64,000 nucleotides of DNA from assembly GCA_021018995.1 (NCBI GenBank), contig CM037587.1:70203604-70267603 (forward strand). Direction: 5' to 3'. Of the stretch, positions 32,743 to 45,190 are shown in pieces. The notes under the pieces were generated by a model. It was not told the DNA's origin, ran no database searches, and worked only from the letters and a program-made list of their open reading frames with translations. The position numbers and the translations under genes were made by a program. Within the stretch, counting starts at the first letter, position 1; each line of letters begins with the position of its first letter. Origin of the DNA: Chloranthus sessilifolius. Lineage: Eukaryota; Streptophyta; Magnoliopsida; Chloranthales; Chloranthaceae.

Positions 32743-35412
32743 TCAAACATGTTGTGGAGGTTCTCGAAGGTGAATGGTCAACACAGGCTCTACTATATTT
32801 TTAATAAAAAGCTTAAGCCTTTGACCATTAACTTTCATGATCCTACCATCTTTGAGATCCTTGATTCCAACAGCTCCAGATGGGGATACATGCTCTACCA
32901 TGTAAGGTCCCTCCCATTTAGATCTCAACTTACCTGGGAAAACTTTAATTTAGAGTTGACCAACCATACCTTGCTGCCAGCTGTGAACTCCTTCCTCAAC
33001 AAATGCTTGTCATAGAAGGCCTTGGTTTTCTCCTTGTACATCCATGCATTGGAGTAGGCCTCCAATCTCAGCTCTTCTAGCTCTGATAGGTAGAGTTTCC
33101 TATGCATGCCAGTAGAGATTAGGTCAATGTTCAATGCTTTAACAGCCCAATAAACCTTGTGCTCAAGCTCTACTAGTAAATGACATGCCTTGCCATACAC
33201 CAGCCTGAAGGGAGACATCCCTATTGGGGTCTTATAGGCAGTCCTATAAGCCCAAAGAGCATCAAGTGGCTTCAGGTACCAATCCTTCAAATCAACTCTC
33301 ACAGTTTTCTCTAAAATGTGTTTAATCTCTCTATTAGAAATTTTCACCTGCCCACTGGTTTGTGGGTGGTATGGGGTGGCAACTCTGTGTGTCATAGAGT
33401 TCTTTCTAAGCAAGTTCTCAAATTTTCTATTATAGAAATGGCTCCCCCCATCACTAATGATAGCTCTGGGGGTGCCAAATCTAGAGAAAATGTTGTCCTT
33501 CAAGAAGTTGAGGACAACCTTGTGACCATTATTTCTTGTGGCTATGGCCTCAACCCATTTGGACACATAGTCCACAACCACAAGAATATAATTGTATCCA
33601 TAGGAAGGAGGGAAAGGACCCATGAGGTCAATCCCCCAAATGTCAAAGAGTTCAATCACAAGTATAGGCTGCAAAGGCATGGATTTTTTTTTGGAGATAC
33701 TTCTCATCTTTTGGCATCTTTCACAAGCTTTACAATGCTGTCATGCATCCTTGAAGAGAGTGAGCCAATAAAATCCACTTTGGAACACCTTGGCAGCAGT
33801 CTTGTTCCTACTGAGATGACCTCCACAAGCCTGTTCATGACACATAGTTAGTATGTTATGGAATTGATCATCTGGGACACATCTCCTCACCACTTGGTCT
33901 GCACAATGCTTGAACAGGTATGAATCCTCCCACATGTAATGTCTAATCTGTGAAAAGAACAGCTCCTTGTCCATTTTGTTCCAATGTGGGGAGATCTTAC
34001 CCATTGCCAAGTAGTTTACAATGTTTGCAAACCAAGGTGTAGAGGTGCTGGTAGTAAACATCTGTTCATCAGCGAAAGAATCATTGATAGGTAGCCTATC
34101 AAACTCCTCAGCTAGGATCCTGGATAAGTGGTCTGCAACCACATTTTCAATCCCTTTTTTATCCTTAATCTCAAGATCGAACTTCTGTAATAGGAGGATC
34201 CATCTGATTAATCTTAGCTTTGCATCCTTTTTTGACAAAAGGTACTTCAGGGCTGAGTGGTCAGTGAATACCACTATCCTAGATCCCAATACATAAGACC
34301 TGAATTTCTCAAAGGCATAGACAATTTCCAACAATTTCTAACAATTCCTTTTCAGTTGTGCTTGCATAAGCAATCACACAAGGGGCCTTATCCTTCCTTT
34401 GTCCCAAGACTACACCAATAGCAAGGTCTAATGCATCACACATTAGTTCGAATGACGAAGAAAAATCAAGTACTTGAACGATAGGTGCAGATGTTAAACA
34501 AACTTTCAAAAGCTCAAAGGCATGGAGACATTCATCATTAAATTCAAAGGGAACCTCTTGGCACAAAAGGTGACAAAGAGGTTTTGTAATCTTGCTAAAA
34601 TCCTTGATGAATCTCCTATAGAACCCAGCATGCCCCAAGAAAGATCTGACTTGTTTCACAGTTTTTGGTGGGGGCAAATGTGCAATCAGATCAATTTTAG
34701 CCTTGTCTACCTCAATGCCTCTGTGGGAAACGACATGGCCAAGGACAAAGCCTTGATTAACCATAAAATGGCTCTTTTCCCAACTCAACACCAAGTTGGT
34801 TTTCTCACATCTCTGCAACACAAGGCTGAGATGGTGTAGACATTGGCTAAAGTTGTCCCTAAAGATAGAGAAATCATCCATGAATATCTCTAAAAACTGA
34901 TCAATCATGTCAGAAAATATAGCATACATGCACCTTTGAAAAATTGCAGGGGCATTGCACAATCCAAATGACATCCTTCTATAGACAAATGTGCATGTGA
35001 AAGTTGTCTTTTTTTGATCTTGTGGATAAACAGGGATTTGGTTATACCCAGAATATCCATCAAGAAAATAATAGAAAGCCTTTCCTACCAACTTATCTAA
35101 AATTTGGTTAATGAAGGGCAAAGGGAAATGGTCTTTTCTGGTTCTCAAATTGAACTTTCGATAGTCTATACACACCCTCCAACCTATGGTTTCCCTAGTT
35201 GGAACAAGCTCACCAGAATCAGTTTTAATCACGGTAATTTCAGATTTCTTATGGACCACCTGAATAGTTGCCACCCATCCGAAATCTGAAATTAGGTAGA
35301 TGACTCCAGTATCTAACAATTTGATCACTTCTTGCATGCGGAGATTTAATTTTCTTTGTATTTCTCTAGTGAGTTTAGAACCTTCTTCCAAGTGGATTTT
35401 ATACATGCACAC
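32743..35412 (-). pseudogene. pol: RT, RNase H and integrase of element 2
   Basis: RT (35412 to about 34550) has WRVCIDYRKFNLRTRKDHFP, FLDGYSGYNQIPVYPQDQKK, FGLCNAPAIFQRCM and the active-site block EIFMDDFSIF. The connection and RNase H region follows (SFLGHAGFYRRFIKDFS; VVFTDHSALKYLLSKKDAKL; GIENVVADHLSR). Integrase (about 33900 to 32760) shows HEQACGGHLSRNKTAAKVFQ, the core [55 protein letters not shown], and the C-terminal LRSKWEGPY-type domain. These motifs are typical of the Athila/Tat side of Ty3. It is broken by several changes. Confidence 0.88.
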
Positions 35413-35712
35413 AGTAGGGCTGATGCTCCCAAGGTCAGCAATGGTCCAGCCTATTGCTCTCTTATGCTTCTTTCAAATACACAATAACTCTTCCTCTTAC
35501 TCATCGATGAGAGGAAGAAATGACCACTGACAACTTCTGAATTGCCCTCAAAAAAGCATGCTTCAAGGTCTTAGGCAGCTGTTTTAACTCCACATCAGGT
35601 GGACATACAAGTAATGGCAACAAAGGTGCCTTTGATGGTGGTGGAAGAGGCAATACAACAAGTTTCTATGGTGCACACCTTGTTGCTGGCCCCATATCAG
35701 AAATTAAGGCTT

Positions 35713-36476
35713 TCACCTCTTGAACCATGGGTGTGGGGGTCTTCTCTTCCACAATCTCACTCCACACATTCTAAAAATATCACAAAAATCATCACCGTGC
35801 AGCAGCTTGGGCAAAGTCTTTTCCACAAACTCATCAAAAATATCAATTAATAAGTAATCCTCACTATCCAAGTGAGGCTGATTGGTTGCATTGTAAATAT
35901 TCAATTTCATTTTCATGTTTCCAAATGACACCTCCATTACTCCTGATCTATACTGAATACAAGCATTGACAGTGGCCAAGAAGGGCCTGCCCAAAATCAT
36001 AGGAATAGAGGTGGTGCACTTGCTTGGCTCCATATCAACCACCAAAAAATCAGTCGGGTAAAAAACCTTATCAACCCCAACTAATACATCCTCTATCATT
36101 CCCACAGGTCTCCTCTCATATCTATCAGCTAGTTGTAGCACCACATGTATGGGCTTCAATTCTCCCAAGCCTAACTTCTCATAAACAGAATATGAAAGTA
36201 GGTTTACACTGGCTCCTAGATGTAATAAGACCTTCTCAATAGTAAGATCCCCAACGATGCAGGGGATTGTGGGAACTCTAGTGTCTTGAAGCTTGGTTGG
36301 GGTTGCAATGGACAACACTTGGTTCCTTTTCTCAGCACAAAAGACCTTCTTGGATAGGTGTATCCTAGACTGTCTTTTGTAGGTGCACAATTCTTTCAAG
36401 AACTTTGCATAGGCGGGAACATGCTTGATAGCATCAAGTAAAGGCCAATTGATATTTACTTGTTTGAATGTTTCTA
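35713..36476 (-). pseudogene. Protease region of element 2
   Basis: Retropepsin-like block: VPTIPCIVGDLTIEKVLLHLGASVNLL, followed by YSVYEKLGLGELKPIHVVLQ, ADRYERRPVGMIEDVLVGVD and FPTDFLVVDMEP-type sequence. These match the Athila-lineage aspartic protease. The gag linker lies upstream and RT downstream. It is broken overall. Confidence 0.75.
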
Positions 36477-38245
36477 TCATCTCCTCCACTTTAGCATTTC
36501 CCTTGTCAAAAGGAGAGGGTGCTTCAAGTGGATTAGGGAATGACAAATGGGGGACTGATCTCCCATTTGCTGCCTTAGCAAGCACATCAGATTTTTCTTT
36601 ATTTTTATTTTCAGTTTTTTGTTGGGGTATATTAACACCCCCTTTATTTTTATATGCTGCTTCTGCTGCATATCATCATGGGCTGCATGTTTCTCATCAG
36701 GTTCAACACCAACTTGGTTATCAAGCAGCCTTCCACTCCGCAAAGTGGTGACAGATTTGGCTTCTTGATGTGAAGAAATCTCACCCACCATGCACTGCCC
36801 TCTGGGGTTGTTCATGGGCTGACTAGGCAGTCTTCCCTTCTCTCTCTTAGTCAAAGCATTAGATAGCTGACGAAGGTGGTCCTCTATCTTCTTAATACTT
36901 TGGCTATCGGAGTTGATAGTTTGGGACAAAGGGACTAAATTCTGCAGTAAAGCCAGAACTTGCTCTTCAAAGGTGAGGGATCGAGAGGGTGCTGGGGCTG
37001 GTGCACTTTGATGCACAGGTTGAGTCATTGGCTGGGTTCATAGGCTGTTGGTATTGGGGCCTTGAAAAGTAGTTCTGTTGGTATGGTTGGGCATTCCTAT
37101 AAGGTATGGATTGCTGTTGTGGCTACTGCTGGTTTTAGAATGTATCTTATCTCCACCTCATGTTGGGATGGTTTCTCCAATGATAACCAGTAGTAGGTTG
37201 TTGTCCATAGGACTGAGCAGCATTCACATGTTCCATCACAATGTCTGAAAATTGGGCAGCAGAGGGACATTCCTCAAGGGAGTGAGTGGGGGACTGACAT
37301 ATCACATGCCTCCTCCACTTTGGCAGCCATTGGAGACTACGTTGCTCCCATGAGCTTATCAAACTTTTGAGTCAAGCTGTCCACTTTCCTTTCCAAATCA
37401 TTATATCCACTCACTTCATACATCTTCCCTCTTGTAGTGGTCTCTCTCACCAATCTAGTAGGGGTCTCAAAGTCTCTTGACAAGGTCTCCCTTTGCATGA
37501 AGTTTTCACTAATGATATCAAACAACTCCCAAGTCTCATCAGCTGTCTTGTGGAGGTATGTACCATCACATGAAGCATCAACCATATCCCTGCTCTTGGG
37601 ATCAATTCCTTGATAGAAAATTTGAACAAGTTGCTATTCAGGAATTTGGTGATGGGGACATTGCTTTAAGAGCTCTTTAAATCTCTCCCATGCTTGGTGG
37701 AAGTTTTAAATTGGGGCTTGAGCAAATGAAATAATTCTCTTCCTCAGCTGACTTGTTTTGGACATTGGGAAGAACTTGGCCAAAAACTGACATTGAAGGT
37801 CATTCCAAGACTGAATATTATTTGTTGGGAGCATTGACAACCAAGTTTTGGCTTTATCCTTTAACCAAAAAGGAAAGAGTCTCAACCTGGTTGCTTCCTC
37901 CCCCAAACCCGCAATGTTGAAAGTAGTGCGCAGTCCTAGAAATTCATCAATATGCTTGTATGGGTCTTCTTTTCTCAAGCCATGGTATATAGGTAACATC
38001 TGGATGATGGAAGATTTAATCTCATAGTTCCCTTGGAGAGAAGGGAATTGAATGTAGAAGAGAGAATTGTACACCCCTGGTGCACTAAATTCTTTCAATG
38101 TCATGGGTTGCTCACCCATTGCAGAACTATCACAATCAATCACAGGTGTGTGTATGGGTTGCTTAGGTCTAAAAAGTCTCTTAACTTTAAGATCTAAAGG
38201 AGCAATCTCAGGATTAAGAGATCTCCTACCAAGCATACACACAGC
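36477..38245 (-). pseudogene. gag: gag region of element 2
   Basis: Starts MLGRRSLNPEIAPLDLKVKR near 38240. The capsid follows with FPSLQGNYEIKSSIIQMLP, TTFNIAGLGEEATRLRLFPF, LKDKAKTWLSMLPTNNIQSW and LAKFFPMSKTSQLRKRI. A block with YNGIDPKSRDMVDASCDGTY-type sequence comes next. The C-terminal part includes LSNALTKREKGRLPSQPMNN and SVTTLRSGRLLDNQ, typical of Athila gag. It is closely related to gag of element 1. It is broken by several changes. Confidence 0.85.
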
Positions 38246-38554
38246 AGAAACACAATACAACACAAACAAAATATAGCACAAATTTCAGCAAAACAAATTC
38301 AAAAAACATACAACTACTGCTACTGATCTAAAAATTTACAGATCTACAAAAGTAAAGGAGTTAGGAAATGCAAACTATAGCACAACTTGCTCCTCCAATT
38401 AGCACAATGCTCCTCTCAAAACAATAGATCCAGATCTGCAATCACAAAATGAGATTACAAAACTACACCAGCAATTAGTCAAACAAAAAATAGGCAATTA
38501 AAAATCTAAACCTAAAATGAAAAAACTTAGATCTACTAATTTAAAAATACAATT
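38246..38554 (-). other. Leader of element 2
   Basis: About 310 bp between the PBS and gag, A-rich, with no coding domain. Confidence 0.5.
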
Positions 38555-38572
38555 CCCCGACAGTGGTGCCAA
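38555..38572 (-). other. Primer-binding site of element 2
   Basis: The minus strand reads TTGGCACCACTGTCGGGG five bases inside the LTR. It is a diverged form of TTGGCGCCGTTGCCGGGG, at the same position as in element 1. Confidence 0.75.
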
Positions 38573-38577
38573 AAACT

Positions 38578-40879
38578 TGTTGTCTTGCTTACCTTTTAAT
38601 TATTATAGGATTAAGACATCAAAATAGGAGGACAAAGTACAGAGGTATGGGCTCAAGGTAAGGAAGCAGTCCTGCAAGAACTAGGGCTGTTGCAGCAAGT
38701 TTTATGAGATAAGTAAGGGTATGTCCACAGGAAAATGTGTTCTAATTTATAGTAAATCTCCAGATCTATAACAAATCTGGCACTCTAACCTATCTTAGTT
38801 TAAAACAAATCAAAACAGGAGAGAGGAGAGGTGTCTACAAGATGTCACTTTACTAAAAACTACAAAAATCAAATGTAAAATGATCCAGAACTGATTAAAC
38901 TCAAATTCAAGGGAATGGAAAAGATTAAAATCAAAGGTGGAGAGCAATAGCTAGGGGTTTTGGTCTTTACTGAAAATCAATTGAATCAAAGGTAGTGCAT
39001 AAGATAGATTTGCAGCAATCCTTCATCTGGCTACAAGCTCAGATGCAAGGTATAAGAATCCACTCTCAACCAGAGAATTGAAGCAGTCCTATGGCTATGA
39101 TCTATCCACTAAAATAGTCACAGATCATTTTAGAGATTGTTTCAATTCAAGGATATTGATTGGAACAGGTAAGCTATTACAGATGTTGTGGGTATCAGGC
39201 TACAAGCTCAGGCATCCACAGGAATATCCAATCCAGGGAAATCAAATAAGAAAAAGTGAAATATAGATCAGAATCACCTTTAAAAACTGCAATTACATTT
39301 TAATAACACAACTTACATTCTTATTGTGCTCAGATCTGTAATCTGTGCAACGTACAATCCATCTGCATAGCCTCTGAAACTCTTGATTTAAAGCTCTCAA
39401 CCTCACCCTAGCTACTGAAGAGGTTTAGCCAACCATAATTGGCTAAGGAGGGAATGGGGAAGAAGGGAGAGAGAAGGAACTTTTGGAGGGAAATGAAAAT
39501 CGGATTTGGCTCTAGTTCTCCCCCAATTTTTGGATGCTAGCTCTGGAAATTCTTCAAGCTTTTATACTCTTCTCCTCCCTTCTCAGATCTGTTTCAGGCA
39601 ATTAGAGCTCAAGAGAATAATTATATTATTCTGAGCTGCTGATGTGGCTGATTTCTCTTCTAGAAGCTCTTTTCCCATTGATCCAAAATTGGTAGACACA
39701 TGTGATGCAGCTAGAGGGTTCCCATTCATGTGCATTTATGTTCCAAAAATACCCCCAAGGGTCATTAACATGCCTTGGAACTTGTGCACAGAATTCTGAA
39801 GTTGGCAGCTGCTGTTCTGAGATTGCTTGGTGTTCTCATCGACAGGTTGAAGTGGCTTTTGACTAGTTTGGAGACTTCTCGAGAAGTTCAGCTGACTAGT
39901 TGACAGGATTGGAGTACATTTCTATCTTCTGTCCAGTTCTCAATTCATCCTCTCGAATGGTTATACAAAATCCTGTCGACTGCTTGGCTGAGTTGCACTA
40001 GTTGATAGGATTGGAGCCTGTTTTCACCTTCTATTCAGTCTCATTACATCCTCTCGATAGGTTATAGAAAATCCTGTTGACATCTTTGTAAAGCTCCTGT
40101 TGAGCTTTCGACAGGTTGGAAATAGCACTCAAAAGGTTGCTTGAACCTCGCGAGGATGAGCGTAGCTTCAGGTAAGTTGTCGACAAGTTGCATTGCACTG
40201 CTCGACAGGTTTAATTGAACCTCTCGACTTCCCCTGTGCCTTCAGGTAAGGTGTTGATAGGATCCTTCACTACACTTCCAGCCTCGCGATGGGATCTGTC
40301 ATCTTCTTTGACTCTTCACTCTCTTACCTCAGAACCTCTTGACAGCTTAGCTTCTTTACCTTCTAACCCCTCAACAGGTTGGAGCACACTCTCTAATCCT
40401 CTCGATAGGTTCATGGAACCTCTCGACAGCTTAACTTTTTTCTCCAGAACCTCTCGACAGGTACTGGGAACCTCTTGACTTCTTGGAGTGTCCTCTCGAG
40501 ATGTTCTGCCTTGAGTTTCCACAGCTGGCACACATCTTTGGTATGTTGTTCTTCATTTGTTCACCAGTCTGCAACCTCTTGGTGGGTTCAGTCTTCATTT
40601 CTTGCAACTGCACTTGGTACTAAGCATGCCCAGTTGGGCTCATGACATTCTCATAAACTTCTAAGGCTCTGTGGATTCTTTGATCGGCTGGCCTTTGGGT
40701 TGTTTGAGCACATGTTGAGCAGTAGACTGCTTCTTTGGCCTTTTTAGATGGATGTCTTCATTAATGCTGCAATTTATTGCTTATCTATAAAACATACTTA
40801 AAACACCTTATTAGTAAGCTCAAGGGTCCTTCAAAGGTTAGGTTAGGAGGTGAAAATTGGAATTTTTCACTACTTAATA
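38578..40879 (-). repeat. 5' LTR of element 2
   Basis: About 2.30 kb, colinear with the 3' LTR at 25879-28245. The outer end on the plus strand is ...cttaata where the other LTR has cttaaca. The TATA box (minus TATAAAAG) is near 39555-39566. Confidence 0.9.
39830..40500 (-). repeat. AACCTSTCGACAGGTT palindrome array in 5' LTR of element 2
   Basis: Same array as 27140-27860 with fewer intact sites; many show TG or CA in place of the central CG. Examples: cctctcgacaggtac at 40450, gctcgacaggttt at 40201, ttcgacaggttgg at 40107. It lies upstream of the TATA box. Confidence 0.88.
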
Positions 40880-40884
40880 GATCC
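40880..40884. repeat. Target-site duplication of element 2, right copy
   Basis: gatcc, matching gatct at 25874-25878 at four of five positions. Confidence 0.75.
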
Positions 40885-42190
40885 TCCTATTCAGAGATAG
40901 ATTATATGTTCCTAATGTTGCAACCTTGCAGGACGAGATTCTCGAGGAAGCACATAAGTCTGGGTATCGATGCACCTAGGTAGCACGAAGATATATCGAA
41001 ATATTCGAAGTTATTGTTGGTGTTTGAACATGAAGAGAGAGATTGTCGAATATTTAGTATGCCAGCAGGTGAAAGTTGAACACTAGAAGCAAATCGGTCT
41101 TTTACAGAGCTTACCGATTCCCGAGTGGAAGTAGGAGAACATCACTAGGAATTTCATAATTGGACTTCTGAGGACTTCAAAGAAGGATAACGCCATTTGG
41201 GTTATCATAGATTGATTGACTAAGTCGGCGTACTTTCTGCCTTTCAAGAATACCGATAGTGGGGGATAAACTTGTTGAGACATACCTAAAGGAAATTGTC
41301 AAGCTCCATGGGGTTCCTATGAGCATCATTTCGGACAGAGACACGAAATTTACTGCAGGGCATTGGAGAAAATTTCATGAAGCAATGGATGTAATATTAG
41401 ATTTCAGCATAACCTTCCATCCAGAAATCGACGGGCAGACTAAAAGGGTTAATCAGATCATAGAAGACATGCTTCGAGCCTGCATGTTAGATTTTTGAGG
41501 GAATTGAGAGTACCACCTTCCTTTGATCGAGTTTTCCTTTAACAACAGCTTTTAGGTAAACATCGAGATGTTGCCTTTTGAAGCTCTTTTATGGTCGAAG
41601 CTGTAGAACACCTCTTTATTAGGACGAGATTGGTAAAAGGAAGATGCTTGGACCAGAACTCATACAAACCATAACTAAAAAAGTTAGAATTATCTTACTG
41701 AAGTTAAAGGAAGCTTAGGACTGTCAGAAAGCTTACACCAACCATCGATGATGCTTAGTAGAATTTGAGATTGGTGATTTGGTTTTCATCTGTGTCTCCC
41801 CGACTAAAGGAGTCATGCATTTTGGAATGCAGGAAAAACTAAGTTAGAGATGCGTGGGACCCTTCATAATCACTAATCGCATCAGTGAGGTGGCTTACCG
41901 AATTTCACTTGCTAAACACTTCGTCGGTATACATAATGTGCTTCATGTGTCCATGTTGCGCAAGTACTTGCCTGATCCATATCACATCCTTAATAACGAG
42001 CCAACTGAAGTCAGGGATGATCTAACTATCATAGAGAAGCTGGCTCGCTTCGTATCGAAAGAAGAGTCTCGTCAAGGGTAAATCTGTATGCTTCGTCAAA
42101 GTTCAGTGGCTACACCATTCATCGAAGGAAGCTACTTGGGAACGAGAAGCTGAAATTATGGAGAAGTACACCATCTCTATGATGATCATC
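40885..42190 (+). pseudogene. Integrase and chromo-like tail of element C
   Basis: Continues the pol of element C beyond element 2. The zinc-domain neighbourhood (VCQQVKVEH-type) is followed by the catalytic core (VETYLKEIVKLHGVPMSIIS, SDRDTKFTAGHW, FHPEIDGQTKRVNQIIEDML). The C-terminal domain has MGPFIITNRISEVAYRISLA and HNVLHVSMLRKYLPDP. A chromodomain-like end has VQWLHHSSKEATWEREAEI. It is broken by several changes. Confidence 0.8.
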
Positions 42191-42309
42191 AATATTTAAG
42201 CCATTGATGATGATCTCCACATCTTCACCAAGGCTCAGTTCTAATTCAGGCTAAATCTTGGGTCAGGTTCAATCAGTAGTCAGTCCAGGCTTCACATGTG
42301 ATGTGAGAT
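42191..42309. other. Short tail after element C integrase
   Basis: About 120 bp without a motif. It leads into a minus-strand LTR of element H whose exact border I cannot fix. Confidence 0.35.
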
Positions 42310-42980
42310 GTGGTATGTATTTTACTAAATTACTAACACACCCAATTGAATAAAAGGGGTGCCCTATGGGTGCCATTAGAAATGGTACTATCCCATCAAT
42401 CTACAAGTGGATGCTCAATATTTTTAGGTGGACCTAGCCTTAGGCAGTTACCTGGCACAGTCAGGTCTCATCAGGCCTCAGCCAACTGGTTGAGGTGCTA
42501 TAAATCTAAACCTAAAAGCTATCTATTCCTAAACCTGTGGTCCTTATTTATAAATGCATAAAGCCTTGGTACATTGAGATTAACTACGAAAGAAACCATA
42601 AAATAACACTAATTACAAATAGGAAATAAGTCATTCTTGGAATAGAAAGAATCCTATTTAAAATACACTAAAACTACTCTTTTTCGCCCAATCTCGACCG
42701 GTCGAGATCCAATCTCAACTAGTCGAGATGTTGTTTTCCTTCAATTTTTCGTGTACTTCGCTTCCTCATAACTTTTGATGTACAACTCAGATTTGAGCAT
42801 TTATTGGCTTGTTGGAAAGCTTGAAACCTCTACTTTCCATTGGCATAAACCTTAATTCTTACAAATCTTAATTTAAACCTTTAAATAATAAAATACACTC
42901 AAAGCGTAAAATTAGATCTACCAAAGGCATAACAAAGTATAGTTTTAGGGATTATTTATGTATAAGTTCGAGACTCATCA
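42310..42980 (-). repeat. 3' LTR (or LTR part) of element H
   Basis: The inner border is at 42980, where the plus strand reads ctcatca then cacccgcaaacctaca, parallel to cttaaca/caccctcaaacctaag in element 2. A TATA-like TATAAATA on the minus strand lies near 42546-42556. The outer border is approximate. The LTR is short (about 670 bp) compared with element 2. Confidence 0.6.
42691..42730. repeat. CTCGACCGGTCGAG palindrome pair in LTR H
   Basis: atctcgaccggtcgagat (42691-42708) is an 18-base perfect palindrome. It is followed after three bases by the variant atctcaactagtcgagat (42712-42729). The pair lies upstream of the TATA-like box on the minus strand, the same relative location as the arrays in elements 1 and 2. 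Confidence 0.7.
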
Positions 42981-45190
42981 CACCCGCAAACCTACACTTT
43001 GAAAGTCTTCGAGCAAAGAGAAAAATAAAAACTAATGTAAACTAATATATGAAAAGTAAAGTGCTACTTTCGTAGGGAACACGATTGCATTTAGCGTATG
43101 CAACAAGTCTTTAAACCCCTAGGTGATCCCTAGTGGAAGAGTTGTGTCTCCTGAGGGTTTTCAGTGAAGTTACCCACAAACTTCCAAAATTTTCAAATCG
43201 TTGGTAAAATTAAGTTTTCAAAATATGGTTTTCATACACTTCTATAATTTCAAAACATAAAACCATTAATTGATTCAACATCCAAATTTCTAATTGAAAG
43301 CATCAATGCCATACAAATCACACTAATATCTATTCAAATTAGTCTGATGCTCCAAATTTCAAATAACTCATCTATTTATGCCTAAATGTCTAGTGTGTGC
43401 ATACCAAAACTAAGATCCATTTATCTTAGAACTAATCCAAACAATAAATCACTGGATCTCATATTTTGACTCAATCCTCACCATAGATATACTTTAAAAA
43501 ATAAATGCACTCCAATAATGGGTAAATTCTCATCACATGTGAGATATCAATACAAAGAAAATAAATATGGTCTCACATGATAGAAAAAACATGATGCAAT
43601 CAATGAATAAATGAGAGTATCATAAGAAAGATACTCGTCTATTCTAAGCATGTCACATCAAGTACCAGAGATGCAATAAATTCATTCCACAAGACAATTA
43701 CCAATGCCAAATCGGATCATGAAGGTCTTTTCTTGGGTTGTAATGGGGCTTAGGTAAAGGCTATGAAAGAACGGAAGTTGGGATTCAAAATTTTGAGAAA
43801 TTGGAAAATGAACTACTTTTGATTTTTCTTCTTTTTATTTTCTAATTTCTCTCTTTCTTATTTTTTAATACTATTCTTTTTTTCAACTTTTTTTTCTTTT
43901 CTCACACATTTTTCTTCTTTGGAATTTCATTCTCTTAAGATACCTCATATTTTTATTCTTTTTCACGGTTTTCTTTTCTTTTCTCCCTTCTTCATCTAAT
44001 TTTTCACCATATACTCTTACGCAAAAGCAACAACTCAATATCTCTCTACTTACTCTCTTTTCATTCATTCTCATCCATTGTTCCTAATTTCTCGAAAATA
44101 AAATGGGTAAGGCTAAATTTCAAAATTTGTGCAAAGGTACAGGCTAAATTTCAAAATTTGTGCAAAGGTAACAGGGTAATATGGTTTATGAAAGAATATA
44201 TATAAAGGCAAATTTTTCAATAGGCTCAAAAGGGTACTAGAAGGATAAAATTATATGAGGTAGGGCATTTTAGGTACAAATGAGCCAATGATGGCCTTCA
44301 AGCATATCCTCAAAAGATGGTAATCTTGCTAATTTATCTTGAGCAAACATAAAATATGTTCTAGCACAATAATATAAATTTTATTTCATGGAAACTCACA
44401 AGTCAAAGCAAAAAAATATGAGATTATGAAAGAATTATTTTGTATTAAAAAAAACTCCAAGTTTATTTAAACACTCATCAAAGATGGATATTGGCTCAAA
44501 AGCTCACCAACTTAGTCTCCACTAAGAACCTAAAATTTAAAGTTCAAAAGAGTTCCTTAATTTCTAAATCCTAGCTTGGTATAAGTGTGAAAGAATCTAA
44601 GCATGAATATCCAAATTATCTAAAAATTATCACATTAAGTTTCAAAATCCTAGATGCAAGCATTCAAGATATGGCATCAACATTGTCAAAATTAAATTCA
44701 CATGCATCAGCAATTAAAGTTTGGAAACTATGACAAAATAGCATGTGATGGCTCAAAATGTTCAAAAGATTTGGTTTTACGAGCATAAAAAATTGTGGTC
44801 TAATCAACATAAAGTAATGCCCTACAAAAGATGACTATGATGCAAAATAAAAACTATAAAAAATCACAAAATACCCTCAAACCGGAATGGTACAATGCCC
44901 TCATTGTACAAAAGAAAATAGGAGGTAAAGGAAGACAAAAGGGCAACAAAAATAAAGCAATAAAACACACCATATATCTACACTCAACGTCCCCTCCTCG
45001 TATGAGACGGAGTACGAGGGTGTTGGTATGCATTTTTCGGGAACCCTCTCGGATTCAGGAAAAATGGTTCCAATATAGTCACTTGGGGACTCTGATTGCG
45101 AAGCGAGAGGCGAAGATATGATAGTGATAAACAAAAATGGCATTTAAGTGCACCTGCAGGGGAATTGTTGGTTGCAACCAAATTTAAATG
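42981..45190 (-). other. 3' internal region of element H (Athila-like)
   Basis: Begins with a PPT-like GGTTTGCGGGTG (minus strand). It then matches the 3' untranslated region of element 2 in phrases such as gggaacacgattgcatttagc, cctaggtgatccctagtgga, and tgaaggtcttttcttgggttgtaatgggg. It is AT-rich with long T/C runs (43830-43990). No pol or gag domain is recognised. Direct duplication: ggctaaatttcaaaatttg occurs twice near 44108-44160. Confidence 0.55.

Larger units (their letters stand above)
25879..40879 (-). mobile_element. Element 2: Athila-like Ty3/Gypsy fossil, both LTRs present, nested in C
   Basis: About 15 kb on the minus strand, the most complete element here. Order 5' to 3': LTR (40879-38578), PBS, leader, gag, protease, RT, RNase H, integrase, palindrome-array spacer, aORF, long 3' untranslated region, PPT, LTR (28245-25879). 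By eye the first 200 bases of the LTRs differ at roughly one position in twelve, so insertion was probably a few million years ago at usual plant rates. It is broken, with several reading-frame breaks. Confidence 0.9.
20905..42190 (+). mobile_element. Element C: chromovirus-type Ty3/Gypsy fossil, split by element 2
   Basis: Plus-strand element in two blocks, 20905-25878 and 40885-42190. Its parts are the 5' LTR, initiator-Met PBS, protease remnant, RT, RNase H, then (after element 2) integrase and a chromo-like tail. I recognise no 3' LTR before element H starts at about 42310. It is broken by many changes. No palindrome array was found in its LTR, unlike most other families here. Confidence 0.8.

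Noticed and set aside
43830-43995. Coding potential or regulatory element in the T/C-rich tract
   Set aside because: Low-complexity pyrimidine run without a motif. The matching purine frame (RMNEKRVSREIL...) is probably spurious.
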